A stretch of 64,000 nucleotides of DNA, from contig WPIO01000023.1 of assembly GCA_009760855.2 (NCBI GenBank), forward strand, positions 62,001 to 126,000, in the 5' to 3' direction. The notes beneath the pieces were generated by a model that saw nothing but the letters and a program-made list of their open reading frames with translations, searched no databases and had not been told where the DNA came from. Positions 21,232 to 32,270 of this stretch are shown here, in pieces. A program made the position numbers and the translations under genes. Every line of letters begins with the position of its first letter. Position 1 is the stretch's first letter. This DNA is from Cristatella mucedo (Eukaryota > Bryozoa > Phylactolaemata > Cristatellidae).

Positions 21232-21405
21232 ATTGCAGCGCTGGTTTGGCCCAGCGGTATGGGTGCTCCCTGTGACCGAGGTCAAGGTGAATGTATTTGA
21301 CAGCTGAGGTCACGGGCACGAGCCCCGTGGCATAAATGAAGCACTTGTATCATGATTAGTGAATAGTGAAGTTCTCTTAGGGCGCTAGACCAATGAATAA
21401 TTTTT
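21232..21405 (+). repeat. SINE-A copy with internal duplication
   Basis: The head TTTGGCCCAGCGGTATGGGT is followed by two versions of the GAGGTCA segment, about 35 bp apart. Then come the B box CACGGGCACGAGCCCCGTGG and the tail GAAGTTCTCTTAGGGCGCTA. The extra GAGGTCA block makes this copy longer than the others. Confidence 0.8.
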
Positions 21406-22275
21406 ATATTTATTATTTGCGGTTACTAAATTGTAATGGCTAGCAGCCAATTGTGCGATATTATATGGATGGGGCCGCGTAAAAGCCGACGGCTTACATT
21501 AGGTATTCAGTTGGGCTTCCGGAGTTGGCATCCGCGTTTGAGCAGATGTAAGTTCTTAGCCAGGGAGTCAGTGTACGTCATGGCCGTTCTTGAATGCCTT
21601 TAACTCGCCATTGATATAAAAAATATACTTGTCTACATTATGGATATGGACTTGCTTTGTTAAGGTATGGGTGCTCTTCACTGCTACCGAGCTCCACTAA
21701 AGTTGGCGTCCACCAGCGTGCGTTGATGCTGCATTTATAGGTGGCTAGCTGTGCTACAACGTCATCAGTATTTTTCTAGCTTCGGCTGAGACTAGCACCC
21801 TTTCGAGCGCTGTTTTTGCGGCCTTGTTCGATCTGGATGCGTGTTGTGCCTGCTGTACCGCGAGAGCGGACTACTCCGGCGGAAGCCGCTAAGGTGAGAA
21901 TAGCGGGACCACTTGCAGTATCTGCTTCCAAGCCAGCGTGGTGGCCGCTTCCAAGCCCGCGTGGTTCCAGGTTTCCTTAATAAACGGCATTTGCCTGAGC
22001 CGTCTTGATCTGTTCACGACTGCCCGCACAAACTTAACTATGTAGAAGACGACTGCCACGTTTTTAATAATTTTGACGATAGCGGAACACTGGAGAAATA
22101 AAGAGGGTTTATAACTCAACGTCTGGAAGTCTATGTTTTAGCATTGAACAGTTTGCCCTTCAGGCTGGGGGCGCAAGTATCCAGCACCGGCAACGACCTA
22201 CGAAAACTCGTCATTTGCCCAGACTCCACTGCCTAGCTCAAAGTGTAGAGCGAAAAGCACTTGGGTATTACAAGG
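21406..22275. other. No gene recognised
   Basis: Left flank of the LTR element. No recognisable coding sequence or repeat family. Confidence 0.4.
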
Positions 22276-22479
22276 TGTGAGCGTGCGTGTGCTCGCGTAT
22301 TGCTAAATAGCAAACATTTTGGAGCACTCGGAACACAACCGAACTAGACAATGTTTAATCAACGACCCTGACCGCTAACGGAGCTTCCTGTTGTCTGCGT
22401 CTAGGTACACTGGACTCCGATTGGCCAGCGCCGTTGCTAGGGCCATCTGGGCGCATGCATCTCTGTTACGATCTCAACA
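22276..22479 (-). repeat. 3' LTR of gag-only retrotransposon
   Basis: A direct repeat of 24727-25080. Shared blocks include GGAGCACTCGGAACACAACC, GATTGGCCAGCGCCGTTGCT, ATCTGGGCGC and TTACGATCTCA. On the minus strand it begins TGTTGAGATC and ends CACGCTCACA, as expected for TG...CA LTR ends. It is about 150 bp shorter than the other LTR because an internal block is missing. Confidence 0.8.
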
Positions 22480-22496
22480 TCCCTTCTTCCTTACCC
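22480..22496 (-). other. Polypurine tract of the LTR retrotransposon
   Basis: The minus strand reads GGGTAAGGAAGAAGGGA immediately before the TG that opens the 3' LTR. A purine-rich tract at exactly this position is the plus-strand DNA primer site of LTR retrotransposons. Confidence 0.7.
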
Positions 22497-22676
22497 TTAG
22501 CCACTATTACATGCATTAAGGCGATACATAAAAATACCATGCATAATATGCGATTGCTTACGGCAGTGTAGCTCTACCTCTAGGTCACTGCCGACCGAAG
22601 TAGACAATCTGCACTGGGGCAGCTCTCAGGCTAGCCGCGATATTAGCACTTGCCTTAGTGGGTAGGGGGACATATT

Positions 22677-22919
22677 TGTTAACCGGGAGTAAAGCGAGGT
22701 GTTAGTTTGACAGCGAGATCCGCTCATGTTAGAATGGAGCTTGGTTAGACAAAGAGGGTCAGGACGTGGACCGACAACTGTACTCCATTAGACAAAGAAC
22801 GAAAGGATGGCAAGCTGGCGGAGGAGCCATCTAATAAATTACAGGCAGAAGCGAATAGGTCGAGGACGGACACCGAGAGCTAGGGTCCGACAAAAATAGC
22901 AGCTACACTCAAGATCTAG

Positions 22920-23003
<84 letters not shown>

Positions 23004-23441
23004 AAACGAGAGGACTGACAGAGCTCAGGGCTGCATCTTCGGTTGTCGATCCGAGACTACGCCTCGAGAGCACGAGAGTCGAACCTACGGCGACGAACAG
23101 CTAAGTGCAACTTATACTGCCGGTTGCGTTCTGCCGGCTACTCAGTTAGATGCTCATATCTTTGGTGCTGTAACGGTCCGCCTTCGTGGACGGGACCACT
23201 GCTAGCGACTCAGGTGTGTGGTGGCTTATTGTAGTCGGGCTTCGGGAGTTCTCACGCAGCTAACTCCGTCGGTCCGGTGCGTAAAGCGCTTTCGCCGGGC
23301 GCGTAACCACTACTAGTAGGCCCACAATAAACTGTTGCTTTCGGCACCCAATTGTGGCCGCCTGTGTTTTAACCGTGCTGCAGCACTGCACTACACTGTC
23401 CACCGGTAGAGAGCCGGGGGACTAACTACTTCGCGGTTACA
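22677..23441 (+). repeat. Possible solo LTR of a second family
   Basis: It begins TGTTAACCG and ends CGCGGTTACA, nearly perfect inverted termini. Inside, TATAAAC at 23001 follows the AG microsatellite and AATAAA lies at 23326-23331, the order expected for an LTR with its own promoter and poly(A) signal. No matching second copy or target-site duplication was found in the window. Confidence 0.45.
22925..23000. repeat. (AG)38 microsatellite
   Basis: An uninterrupted AG run of about 76 bp, directly before a TATAAA-like box. A long pure dinucleotide run is usually young and length-variable. Confidence 0.95.
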
Positions 23442-23526
23442 AATCTATTGCACGATTCCTCGGGGACTCGGGGGTTTGTCGGCACGACCTTTTCATAACG
23501 TCGTGGCCGGGCCCTCCTTGCCGTGT

Positions 23527-23690
23527 TGCAAATAATAATAATAATAATAATAATAATTCACTTGATAAAGCACCCTCAGAGAACTTAATCTCTCTCTAGG
23601 CGCTTTACATTTGCTGTAAAATGAAATGCAATGGAATGGTAAGTAAAATCATGCTTGAAAAACAAACGAAATGAATAATGTAATACACAA
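23527..23690 (-). repeat. LINE-A 3' end fragment
   Basis: An AAT microsatellite (about 23529-23557), then the LINE-A tail hairpin and part of the 3' UTR in minus orientation. It is inserted inside the LTR retrotransposon. Confidence 0.85.
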
Positions 23691-23999
23691 AATTCATCTG
23701 GCTGTCCACCATCGGCGGTCCCGTCATCATTGGCTGCTCGACTTCCATCGCTGGTTTCACCAGCAGCGCTGGCTCAACCACCTCCTGCTCTTCAGACGCT
23801 GCCCCTCCCGCTCATCAGACGTCACCTTTCGCTAGCAGCTCCAGTGCCTAGCCGAACGTCGCCGCTTCCTGCTTCTCCGATTGGGCCGCATCTGGTTCCG
23901 CCGCTGTCTCCTGCTCAACCGCCGCCTACGGCTCAGCCGTCTCTGGCTCCGCTACCTCCGTCTGCCCTTCAGGCACTGTAGCCGCTTGCTTCTCAAGAG

Positions 24000-24712
24000 T
24001 CACCGCTTGCACTGCCACCTCCGATATCTCTTCGGGCGTCTCAGCCTTCTGCCTGTCTGATTCGCCGCCTCCAGCTCAGCTGCCTCTGGTTCAGACGCCG
24101 CCTCCGGCTCAGCTATCTCTTCCGGCTCAGCCATCGCCTCCGGCTCAACCATCGCCTCCTGCCCACCCATCACCTCTGGCTCAGTCGCCGCCTTCCGCTC
24201 TAAAACTCCCTCGGCCTTCACCAGCTCGGCGGAAGCGGTCCCATAACCGCCTCCTCCGTCGGTACCGGCAACAACCGCTGGGGTAGGCTGTGCAAGCTGG
24301 GACGAGCAGTCCATGGCACTGACTGACAGCGATGCCTTATGGAGTAAGCCGAGCCTCTCCTGCTCGAGCCGAAAGCACCGTGCCTCTTCCTTGGCCTCTT
24401 CCTCGGTCAAGAGGGTGCACAGCCAAACGAGCTTTCGGCGAAGCAACTCGTAGTCGTCTCTAACGGCCTCTGGCGTTCCTAATAAAAGCTTAAGGCAGAA
24501 CCCCGAAGAAAAGCTGGCATGACTCGCTTAAGCGGCATTTCAATCGATAGATGTGGGGCCACCGCACGCTCGAAAGAATTTAACCAGGAGAAAAGTTTGA
24601 GGCCGCCTCTAAATACCTCACGTTTAAAGACTACCTCGCCGGTTTCTCGATCGCGAAGTCCGGTACATTGAACCATCCCCGTATATTGAACCATTTCCGT
24701 AGATAAAACCAC
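24000..24712 (-). pseudogene. Retrotransposon Gag, frameshifted
   Basis: The first minus-strand frame reads FRGGLKLFSWLNSFERAVAP, then a helix and AFLRGSALSFY before a TAG. A frameshift later it continues LGTPEAVRDDYELLRRKLVW. The pattern (a central F.GG..F..WL..FE.A segment, a F.G.A...Y helix end, then a DY..LR..L helix) is that of retrotransposon Gag capsid domains. Downstream the frame becomes Glu-Pro-Glu-Ala repeats (EPEAMAEPEEIAEPEAAS) and ends with a basic tail. Gag forms the particle that packages element RNA. No zinc knuckle was seen. The break lies around 24470-24480. Confidence 0.68.
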
Positions 24713-24724
24713 TCTCTGCTACCA
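24709..24724 (-). other. Primer-binding site of the LTR retrotransposon
   Basis: The minus strand reads TGGTAGCAGAGAGTGG two bases inside the 5' LTR end. A TGG start pairs with the CCA end of a tRNA, and the position fits minus-strand DNA priming. Confidence 0.72.
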
Positions 24725-24726
24725 GT

Positions 24727-25080
24727 TGTTATGAGCGTGTGTTCGCCCGCATATTGCTTAATAGAAAATGACTTGGAGCACTCGGAACACAACCGAACTC
24801 GACAACATTTAATCAACAACTCTGTCTGCAGACGTTAATGCTAATGGAGCTTCCTGTAGTATGCGCCCCGGAACGCTGCACTCGGGATAACCTTGGCATA
24901 ACCTTGAATGATCCCGGATCCGTGATTGGCCAGCGCCGTTGCTAGCACTAGCAGCAGGAACGCTGCGCCTCGATTGGTCAGTCAAAGTGTGGAGAGCCTC
25001 CCAGCCTAGTTAGTACCAGCAGACATCTGGGCGCCGAGCTGTCATAGGCTGGCGTATGCATATCTATTACGATCTCAGCA
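24727..25080 (-). repeat. 5' LTR of gag-only retrotransposon
   Basis: The direct-repeat partner of 22276-22479, 354 bp. It contains an internal block near 24855-24910 (with repeated ATAACCTTG) that the left copy lacks. Its minus-strand end is CGCTCATAACA. Confidence 0.8.
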
Positions 25081-25179
25081 AAACCATCCACTTAATCACT
25101 CTCATGTCGGCGCCTTACCTAGCGATCGATCCTTGCCGTGATCTAGCTGATCCTGTTTTTAGTTTTGCCAGTAAGAAAT

Positions 25180-27060
25180 GCAGGATCGGTGAGTCTACCT
25201 CCAAAGCAGCTTCCCCACTGGACTCCTCGACCTAATCTCCTTGCTTTGGCTCAGTGTTTACCTTTAAGTCTACCTCTAGTGACCGCTTCACTAAGATCAC
25301 CTTCCAGTCTGACTGGACTACTAGCCCTCTTGATCCTATACATAGCTTTCTCTCCTTGGGTGTATGCAGAAATTTGCTGCTTGCTTGCATTACCAATTGT
25401 AGTAAATATTCTTTCACTTCGGGTGTTTTCCCACATTACTCGAGAACGCTCTTGCAAGACCCTTCATTCAGAAGACAGCGCCAGACCGAGCAAGCTTGAT
25501 CAACCTCTGCCTGATCTCCATACTAGTGTACTTATGAAATACATGAAATATAAGACCGATTAAAATCTTATATTAAAACTTCAAAAATAGCAACGAAGTT
25601 ACAATCAGGCTTTAGAGGTAGCTGTTCCAGAGAGTCAGCAGCGATGCGAGTATATACAGGAGGGCCAATCAGGAAGGCTAACCTGGGTGAAATTTCTTAT
25701 GTATTTCTGTCGTATTTTTCGGCACCCTGTGATACTATTGATCTCCAAACCTCTTTTTAGTGTGAGGGATCTCGCATTGCTATCGCTGATGCTGCACCGC
25801 AATGGTTTTAGGTCATATCTCACTGAAATATTTCAGAATGTTGAAATCAACCAGCAAGGGTCATCTGTGGAGCCTTCAAAGACTGAGATACCCAAAGATC
25901 TGTGCAGTTTTCGCAATCTAATAATAATAATAATAATAATAATATTGCACTTGATAAAGCGCCCTCAGAGAACTTAATCTCTTTCTAGGCGCTTTACATT
26001 TGCTGCAAAGTGATACGCAATAGAATAGTAAGTAAAATCTATACTCTCCTAATTGCCCATGTAATCGTCAAGCACAATCTAGGCTTTCATTTGTATGGAG
26101 ATGGCACATAGAGGGTAGCCGTTCCGTTTATTTTAATGCCCCATACTTTCCAGCCAGTCAAACTCTTCCCTTTTTCAGTTCGGCCTTTATCGCTGAAAGT
26201 CACGCATAGAGGACAGCAAGATTTCTCAAATTGAATTGCTATAAAACCAACTTACAAGATACTGCTAAATGTAGTATTATATATTGAAAGCGAAAATGGG
26301 CTTGGTCAGCATAGTTATGTTCACAAGCTAGGTTTTCCATTCCAAAATCTTCACTGTACGACCTCATATGCACCAGTTAAGTCTCCGCACTTAAGCTACG
26401 CCTTATTGCAAAACTTTAAGCTCGATAGGTAAAAATACCACAGCCATTCTGGTCCATGCTTTTATTTCATCTCGTCTAGACCATGTAACTCGCTTTTCAC
26501 AGGTCTTCTTGCCTGTTCAGTAAGAAGCTGAAAATTGGTGCAACTATCTGCAGCTGAACTTGCCTGTCGTGAGCATCGCAATTGCCACATTACAGCACTT
26601 CTCGCCGACCTGCACCGGCTCCCGTATCGAATTCAAAGTTATGCTATATCCTTTTAGGTATATGTATGCACTTTCTATGGAGTGTCTACGCGAAATACTT
26701 GCTAATCACCCTTCACATAGTACCGTCAGCTCGTTTTACTCATGTTGTTTAGCTGAGCTTAAAAAACCTCATTCCTTTGGAGACTGGGCCCAAAGTTCGA
26801 ATGCTTTTAGAGCCTGGAAATTTTCTTCTAGATGACTTCAACGGCATTTCCTTACTTGAAGACATTTTAAAAGAAGATGGAAACGTACCTGTTGCTTGCT
26901 TGCAGCATTTGATGAGTTCCTATGAATCGTCCTGTGTGAGCTTTTGCCAGCTGACACTGTGCATGCTATCACTCACCAACTGACACACTCCCTTTCCAGT
27001 ATATTTAAAGTGCTTAGAAAGGATTTAAGTTTTCTTAGGGTGTAATGCAAACTGTATTAT
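25180..27060 (+). mobile_element. LINE-A, old copy on the plus strand
   Basis: Fragments in order: RT N-terminus (SDWTTSPLDPI, then LLACITN) at 25250-25480; the middle of RT (LHRNGFRSYLTEIFQNVEIN, matching ALQWFRSY... of the intact copy) at 25780-25910; the post-RT block (ATLQHFSPTCTG) at about 26440-26700; and a decayed 3' tail (TTAAGTTTTCTTAGGGTGTA) near 27030. Many stops and indels show it is long dead. A younger minus-strand LINE-A tail interrupts it at 25919-26040. Confidence 0.75.
25919..26040 (-). repeat. LINE-A 3' end fragment of the young subfamily
   Basis: An AAT microsatellite and tail identical to the young copies, including the variant GTGATACGCAATAGAATAG. It is truncated after about 120 bp and inserted into the old plus-strand LINE-A copy. 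Confidence 0.85.
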
Positions 27061-27954
27061 TATATTAATTATTACGATGAGTATAATCAATGTTTGCTTC
27101 AACCATTGAAAAATACTGGCCATGCCCTTGAACTCTAGCACCGATAGAACTGGCTCGCGGTGCACTTCGTATAGACTTGTGAATAGCAGCTGTCCAATCT
27201 CACACGCAGTGCGAGTTGCAAAAGCCCTGGGCCCCGATGTCATTCGTCATCGCTTGAATTAAAATCAAGTCTCTATCGTGATCGTTCTCTATGGCATCGA
27301 GTTTCGCACCGAATTCTTGAAGATACAGCCGCTGGACCATCTTTACGAAACGCCGGCTAAGAAGACTCATTAAGACTACTCAATCAAGCAAAGTGGCCGA
27401 AGGTCTTAGAAGATCGGACGTCCTCGGCGTTACAACTGAGTGCAATCTTAATTATTACTGAAAATGAAACAAACAAGAACTTCGAATACACACAACGACG
27501 ATTGTAGCTACGAGCCAGCCAGAGAGGTCTTGTGCCTTCCCCGTGATCTATTCTAGAGACATTTTTACTAAAGCCTTTTTAATCTGAGAGGTGAAGTCTT
27601 AAATGTTAAATAACTTCGGCACAGCTCGGCGGTTACTCATCGAGTAGAAGTAAGATGTAATTTCATCGTTGTTGACGGTCGGGGGGTAGGTTGGGCGTAA
27701 GAATATGGAACCGTCCAGACCCTTACCCTACTGTAAGGGGAACAGGGCAAATGCCCACCGCCCCCTGGCTCAGCCGCTGCTGTAAAGGAAGCGCGACAGT
27801 ATGGTTAGTGGTAACCTGCACTGTGTTAACATGCATAATCAATAAAGCTGCCAACTACTAGAAAAAAGAGCAAAAAGTGAATAAAGATGAACGATTGGCA
27901 CAGTGACTAATTATGTTTCCCAGTTGACGCTGACGGGCCGATGCGTCTGGGGCT
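27061..27954. other. No gene recognised
   Basis: Mixed sequence without domain-bearing frames. A scrap resembling the LINE-A 3' UTR (TATGGTTAGTGGTAACCTGC) occurs near 27800. Confidence 0.4.
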
Positions 27955-28415
27955 TAGCTTTAAAATGGAAACGCGACTGAATGGTGAATAATATCATGCT
28001 TGATAAACAACATGGATATTATGGTTAGGGATGACATGCACAGGGTCAGCATGCAAATGTGGTTAGTGGTAGCATGCACAGTGTCAGCACGCATAAGCGC
28101 ATCAAGGACGAATCACAGGGATGCACTAAATGCTGTCCTAGATAGGTGTGTTTTTAAGTTCTTTTTAAATGTGGTCAAGTCAGGGGAGGTTCTGACGCAA
28201 GTCGGGAGGGAGTTTCAGGCTTTGGGAGCATACAAACTAAATGCACGGTCTCCAAAGGATTTGAGGTTTGTACGAGGTATTTCTAGACTGTTGGATTCCG
28301 AAAAGCGGGTGCTACGATGCTTGGCCTGGTGGGGGAGTAGATCTGAGAGACAGGCTGGAGCCAAACAATGAAGTGACCTAAAAGTGAGCGACAAAACCTC
28401 AAAGTGAATCCGGGT
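27955..28415 (-). repeat. LINE-A 3' region
   Basis: Minus-strand LINE-A 3' UTR and the end of its ORF, close to the young copies but without the AAT tail and hairpin at its left end. It breaks off at about 28415. Confidence 0.8.
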
Positions 28416-28984
28416 TAAATTAGGAGCTCAGGGGTGTCGCTTCGCACCTCGACTAGTCAGCCGCTCGCTAGCTGTCTCGCCTCAAGTGCAGCCTCAAGTA
28501 TCAGTAAATCAGCAGCTGTCCACTCCCAAAGCTGCTTGAGGTGGAGTTACCAGTAAATTTACATGGAGACTCGTCACAGAAGAACAACCGGTAGTCCCGT
28601 GACCGGCTAGTTGCCTGCGAGGGCAGCCAACAGGCTTGATCTAGCACCCGGTGTTTTAATCGCTAGAATTGCATAGCACTAACCACAGTTGGCTCCCCAA
28701 TAGATAGCTAGCTTCACCCCGAAGCTAGAGAAATGAAGCAAAGCTAAAAACCGAGTGTCATTCGCGGCTCCGATGAGCCCTGCAACGGATTCCACGCCCT
28801 TGGACTCGACCGCGACTCACAAGCTATTAACTACAGTATTACCGGATTAAGGGCTGGCCTCGCAGACTGGCGCCGCCATCGAATTTCGGCATTGGGAGCA
28901 GTGCTGTGCAGTGGCTGCTGTGTCAGCGGCTGCTTTTGGGACTCTGCTCTCGGTTTTGGTAGCTGTATTTATTTCCAAAGGATC

Positions 28985-29030
28985 ATGCTTCGAGGTGTAA
29001 TTACGACTTGGAGTTTACTATTCGTTGTCG
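28985..29030 (+). CDS. Signal-peptide exon of a secreted protein
   Basis: ATG at 28985 opens MLRGVITTWSLLFVV, a basic residue followed by a hydrophobic core, and a strong donor (GTGAGTAA) follows at 29031 in phase 1. That is the usual form of a signal-peptide first exon. Two acceptors downstream fit the phase. The one at 42192 adds APTMSQC and leads into the cysteine-rich gene at 42193-53764. The one at 32270 gives a 73-residue secreted peptide ending at 32446. The upstream 28416-28984 has mixed GC content, no named repeat and is a plausible 5' UTR and promoter, but I see no clear TATA box. Confidence 0.6.
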
Positions 29031-29329
29031 GTGAGTAACTCGTAGCAAGTGCCTGCTGTGAACTGCATACCTGTCAAGCGAAGCCTTGTGGACCACTTGA
29101 TGGAACCTTTAGAAATGTAGCTCCTATGGCAGTAAGCATTAAGTGCAAGCGGTAGTCGCTACGACGACCTCAATGCGTGCACTTACATGCATTCGTATAT
29201 ATCCCCTAAACAAAAACCGCACAAGCCATAGCAAGCGTACTTGCTTTAAAGTATCTCAAGAAGATTGCAGATTCACATTGGCAGCAGCTTGATCTGTGGA
29301 CCTTAAGATTCATGTAATAAAAATATACT

Positions 29330-29660
29330 AATAATAATAAGAAGAATACAATTAACAACAATATAATATAATATAAAATTAACAGTAATAATAAAAATAG
29401 TATTGCCCTTTCATCCTAAAAGAACTAGAATCCTCTTGCTGCACACTTTACACATAGTAGACAGGAATCATGTCAATTGATTGATCGTAGTTTGCGCAAT
29501 TTCAGCAAGCTGAAGCAAGAAATTGACAAGTTTATATGAACGAGAAAAAATTTGGATTTTTAGGTTCTTTTAAACTTCATAATAAAGTCAGAGGTGTCGT
29601 GACATCAGTCGGTAGTGATTTCAAAGTTATGGGAGCATGTGAACAGATGGCATGGTCTCA
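29330..29660 (-). repeat. LINE-A 3' end, diverged, with AT-rich tail
   Basis: An AT-rich region with AATAATAAG-type repeats (29325-29400) leads into a decayed LINE-A tail (CATCCTAAAAGAACTAGAAT) and ORF end in minus orientation. Confidence 0.6.
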
Positions 29661-29824
29661 CAGCCGACAACACGAAGCTTTATTATTCCGACTTTCAAAT
29701 TTGGCAAAGAGCGTTTGAGCAACTAAATTTCTAATCCACAGACATATTAGCTCGAGAATAGCAGCTAAACTTTTACAAATAAATAATGCAAACGAATACT
29801 TCTCGTTGCAAACGCTAAACATGT

Positions 29825-31690
29825 AATAATAATAATAATAATATTGCACTTGATAAAGCGCCCTCAGAGAACTTAATCTCTTTCTAGGCGCTTTACATTT
29901 GCTGCAAAGTGATACGCAATAGAATAGTAAGTAAAATCATGCTTGAAAAACAAACAAAATGAATAACATGGTTAGGGGTTACATGCACTGGGTCAGCGTG
30001 CAAATGTGGTTAGTGGCAGCATGAACAGTGTCAGCACGCATAAGCACATCGAGGACGAATCACAAGGACCCACTAAATGCTGTCCTAAATAGGTATGTTT
30101 TTAAGTTTCTTTTAAATGTCGTCAGGTCAGGGGATGTTCTGATGCAGGTCGGGAGGGAGTTCCAGGCTGTGGGAGCATACGAGCTAAATGCACGGTCTCC
30201 AAAGGATTTAAGGTTTGTACGAGGTATTTCTAGACTGTTGGATTCCGAAAAGCGGGTGGTACGATGCTTGGCCTGGTGGAGGAGTAGATCTGATAGGTAG
30301 GCTGGAGCCAAAGAATGAAGGGACCTAAAAGTGAGTGACAAAACCTTGAAGTCAATCCGTTGCTTGACTGGTAACCAGTGCAGGTCGGCGAGAAGTGGAG
30401 TAATGTGGCAACTGCGACGCTCACGACAGACAAGCCTAGCTGCAGAGTTTTGCACCAGCTGCAATCGCCTGATCGCACATGCTGGTAGGCCAGTAAGCAG
30501 TGAGTTGCAGAAGTCGAGACGAGATGTCACGAATGCATGGACCAACTTGGACGTGGTATCCTTATCTAAACAAGCCCTAATTTTAGCAATGTTATGAAGC
30601 TGAAAATAGGCTGATTTGACTGTGGAGCTGATGTGGTCGTCTAACGAGAGGTCGCTTTGGAATATGACACCTAGATTTCGAGATTAGATCGAGCTGATGC
30701 AACTGGAGATATGCTGGCAGAGCCAATTTTGAAAGTCAGCCTTTCCAATTTCTGAATAACACTGGGTTTGCCCATAACTAGTAAGTTAGTTTTATCATCG
30801 TTTAGTTTTAGAAAATTTGCTGCCATCCATGATCGGATGTCATCAATGCATGCAGCAAGTGAGTTGAGAGAATTTGAGGTGCTCGAAGGCTGGGAGGGAT
30901 CAAAGCAAAGGTACAACTGAGTGTCATCCGCATAGAAGTGAAAGCCTAGATTGTGCTTGGCAATCACATCAGCGAGAGGGAGAGTATAAACGGTGAAAAG
31001 GACCGGACCTAGCACAGAGCCCTGAGGTACTCCATATTTTAGAGGTACTTCAGATGATCTTTGTCCATTCACGTCAACACTCTGGAGTCTCCCACTGTGA
31101 TAGGACCTGAACCACTGCAGAGCAATGCCAGTGATGCCCAGGCGAGATGAGAGGCGCTCTAGAAGTACTTTGTGATCGATGGTATCAAAAGCTGCCGAAA
31201 GATCGAGCAAAACAAGAAGAGACACTCTACCCATGTCTGCATTCCTAAGTAGGTCGTTGTATACCCGAAGCAATGCTGACTCTGTGGAGTGATTAGCTCT
31301 AAAGCCAGACTGGAACTTACTAGCAAGGTGTGAGGTTTCGATATACGAGTTCAGCTGGTCTGCCACGACCCGTTCCAGTGTCTTTGATAGGAATGGTAGA
31401 AGGGAGACTGGGCGGTAGTTGCTTAAGTTCTCTTGGTCTAGTGTAGTATTCTTGAGAAGTGGCCTGACTACAGCTTTTTTGAAAGGTGCTGGGACCTGAC
31501 CTGAGGCTAATGACATATTAATGATGTTGGTTATGCATGGCAGCAGCAGATCAATGCAACGTAGGAGCAGGACAGTGGGAATAGGGTCCAGTGGACTTGT
31601 TGTCTTCTTTGATTGAGATACGAGCTTTAGGACTACATCACTAGTGACCTGTTTAAATGCAGACATTGAGGCGCAGCCAGGAACCGAGGA
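29825..31690 (-). mobile_element. LINE-A copy 2, young, most complete RT
   Basis: The 3' end at left has an AAT microsatellite and the tail hairpin. The ORF segment 30545-30060 is nearly identical to 3949-3464 of copy 1. The RT segment 31690-30671 includes SPLDPIPTVLLLRCIDLLLP, NYRPVSLLPFLSKTLERV, FQSGFRANHSTESALLRVYN, LLDLSAAFDTIDH, PQGSVLGP and the catalytic FYADD, in the canonical order. The same 11-bp insertion as in copy 1 breaks the frame near 30680. The endonuclease domain is absent (5' truncation). At 31690 it meets a LINE-A tail in the opposite orientation. Confidence 0.93.
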
Positions 31691-32035
31691 ACAGCATAGC
31701 TGGACTCCCTCCCGACTTGCGTCAGAACATCCCCCTGACTTGACCACATTTAAAAGAACTTAAAACACACCTATTCAGGACAGCATCTAGTGGGTCCCTG
31801 TGATTCGTCTTTCATGTGCTTGTGCGTGCTGACACTGTGCATGCTGCCACTAACCACATCTGCATGCTGACCCTGTGCATGTCACCCCTAACCATGTTTT
31901 TCATGTTGTTTATTAAGCATGATATTACTCACCATTCAATCGCGTTTCCCGTTGCAGCAAATGTAAAGCGCCTAGAAAGAGATTGAGTTCTCTGAGGGCG
32001 CTTTATCAAGTGCATTATCATTACTATTGTCATGA
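31691..32035 (+). repeat. LINE-A 3' end, plus strand, head-to-head with copy 2
   Basis: It starts within the final ORF block (TGGACTCCCTCCCGACTTGC), runs through the 3' UTR and the hairpin, and ends in GTGCATTATCATTACTATTG. Together with copy 2 it forms an inverted pair whose 3' ends, about 320 bp each, are complementary. Confidence 0.9.
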
Positions 32036-32270
32036 ATTCAGGAAAATTAAGTTAACAAGCAGAGCAGCCGTGAGACCACATACCAATACTCACAATCTTG
32101 ATTTCATTTTCTAAGACATTCTAAGCATTTGTGTGAAATTCATTCAGATACCACTTTCTTGGCAGGCAATTGAATGCGTTATTGAAGTGAGAAATTATCT
32201 ATCGTCATGTTTAGGGATTTCAGCACTTCCTGTTCTCTCTGCCTGCCACTGGGTAGCGACGCAGATTCAG

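Larger units (their letters stand above)
22276..25080 (-). mobile_element. Non-autonomous LTR retrotransposon carrying only gag
   Basis: On the minus strand the order is 5' LTR (25080-24727), a 16-nt primer-binding site (24724-24709), a broken gag (24712-24000), a polypurine tract (22496-22480) and a 3' LTR (22479-22276). No protease, reverse transcriptase, RNase H or integrase sequence was seen, so the element is non-autonomous or has lost pol. The interior also holds a foreign solo-LTR-like block (22677-23441) and a LINE-A tail (23527-23690), so about 1 kb is secondary insertion. Flanking 5-bp sequences (CAAGG and AAACC) are not identical, so no target-site duplication supports the ends. 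Confidence 0.72.

Noticed and set aside
29825-32035. Twin-priming 5' inversion of a single LINE-A
   Set aside because: Both halves contain a complete 3' terminus, which a single twin-primed insertion cannot produce.
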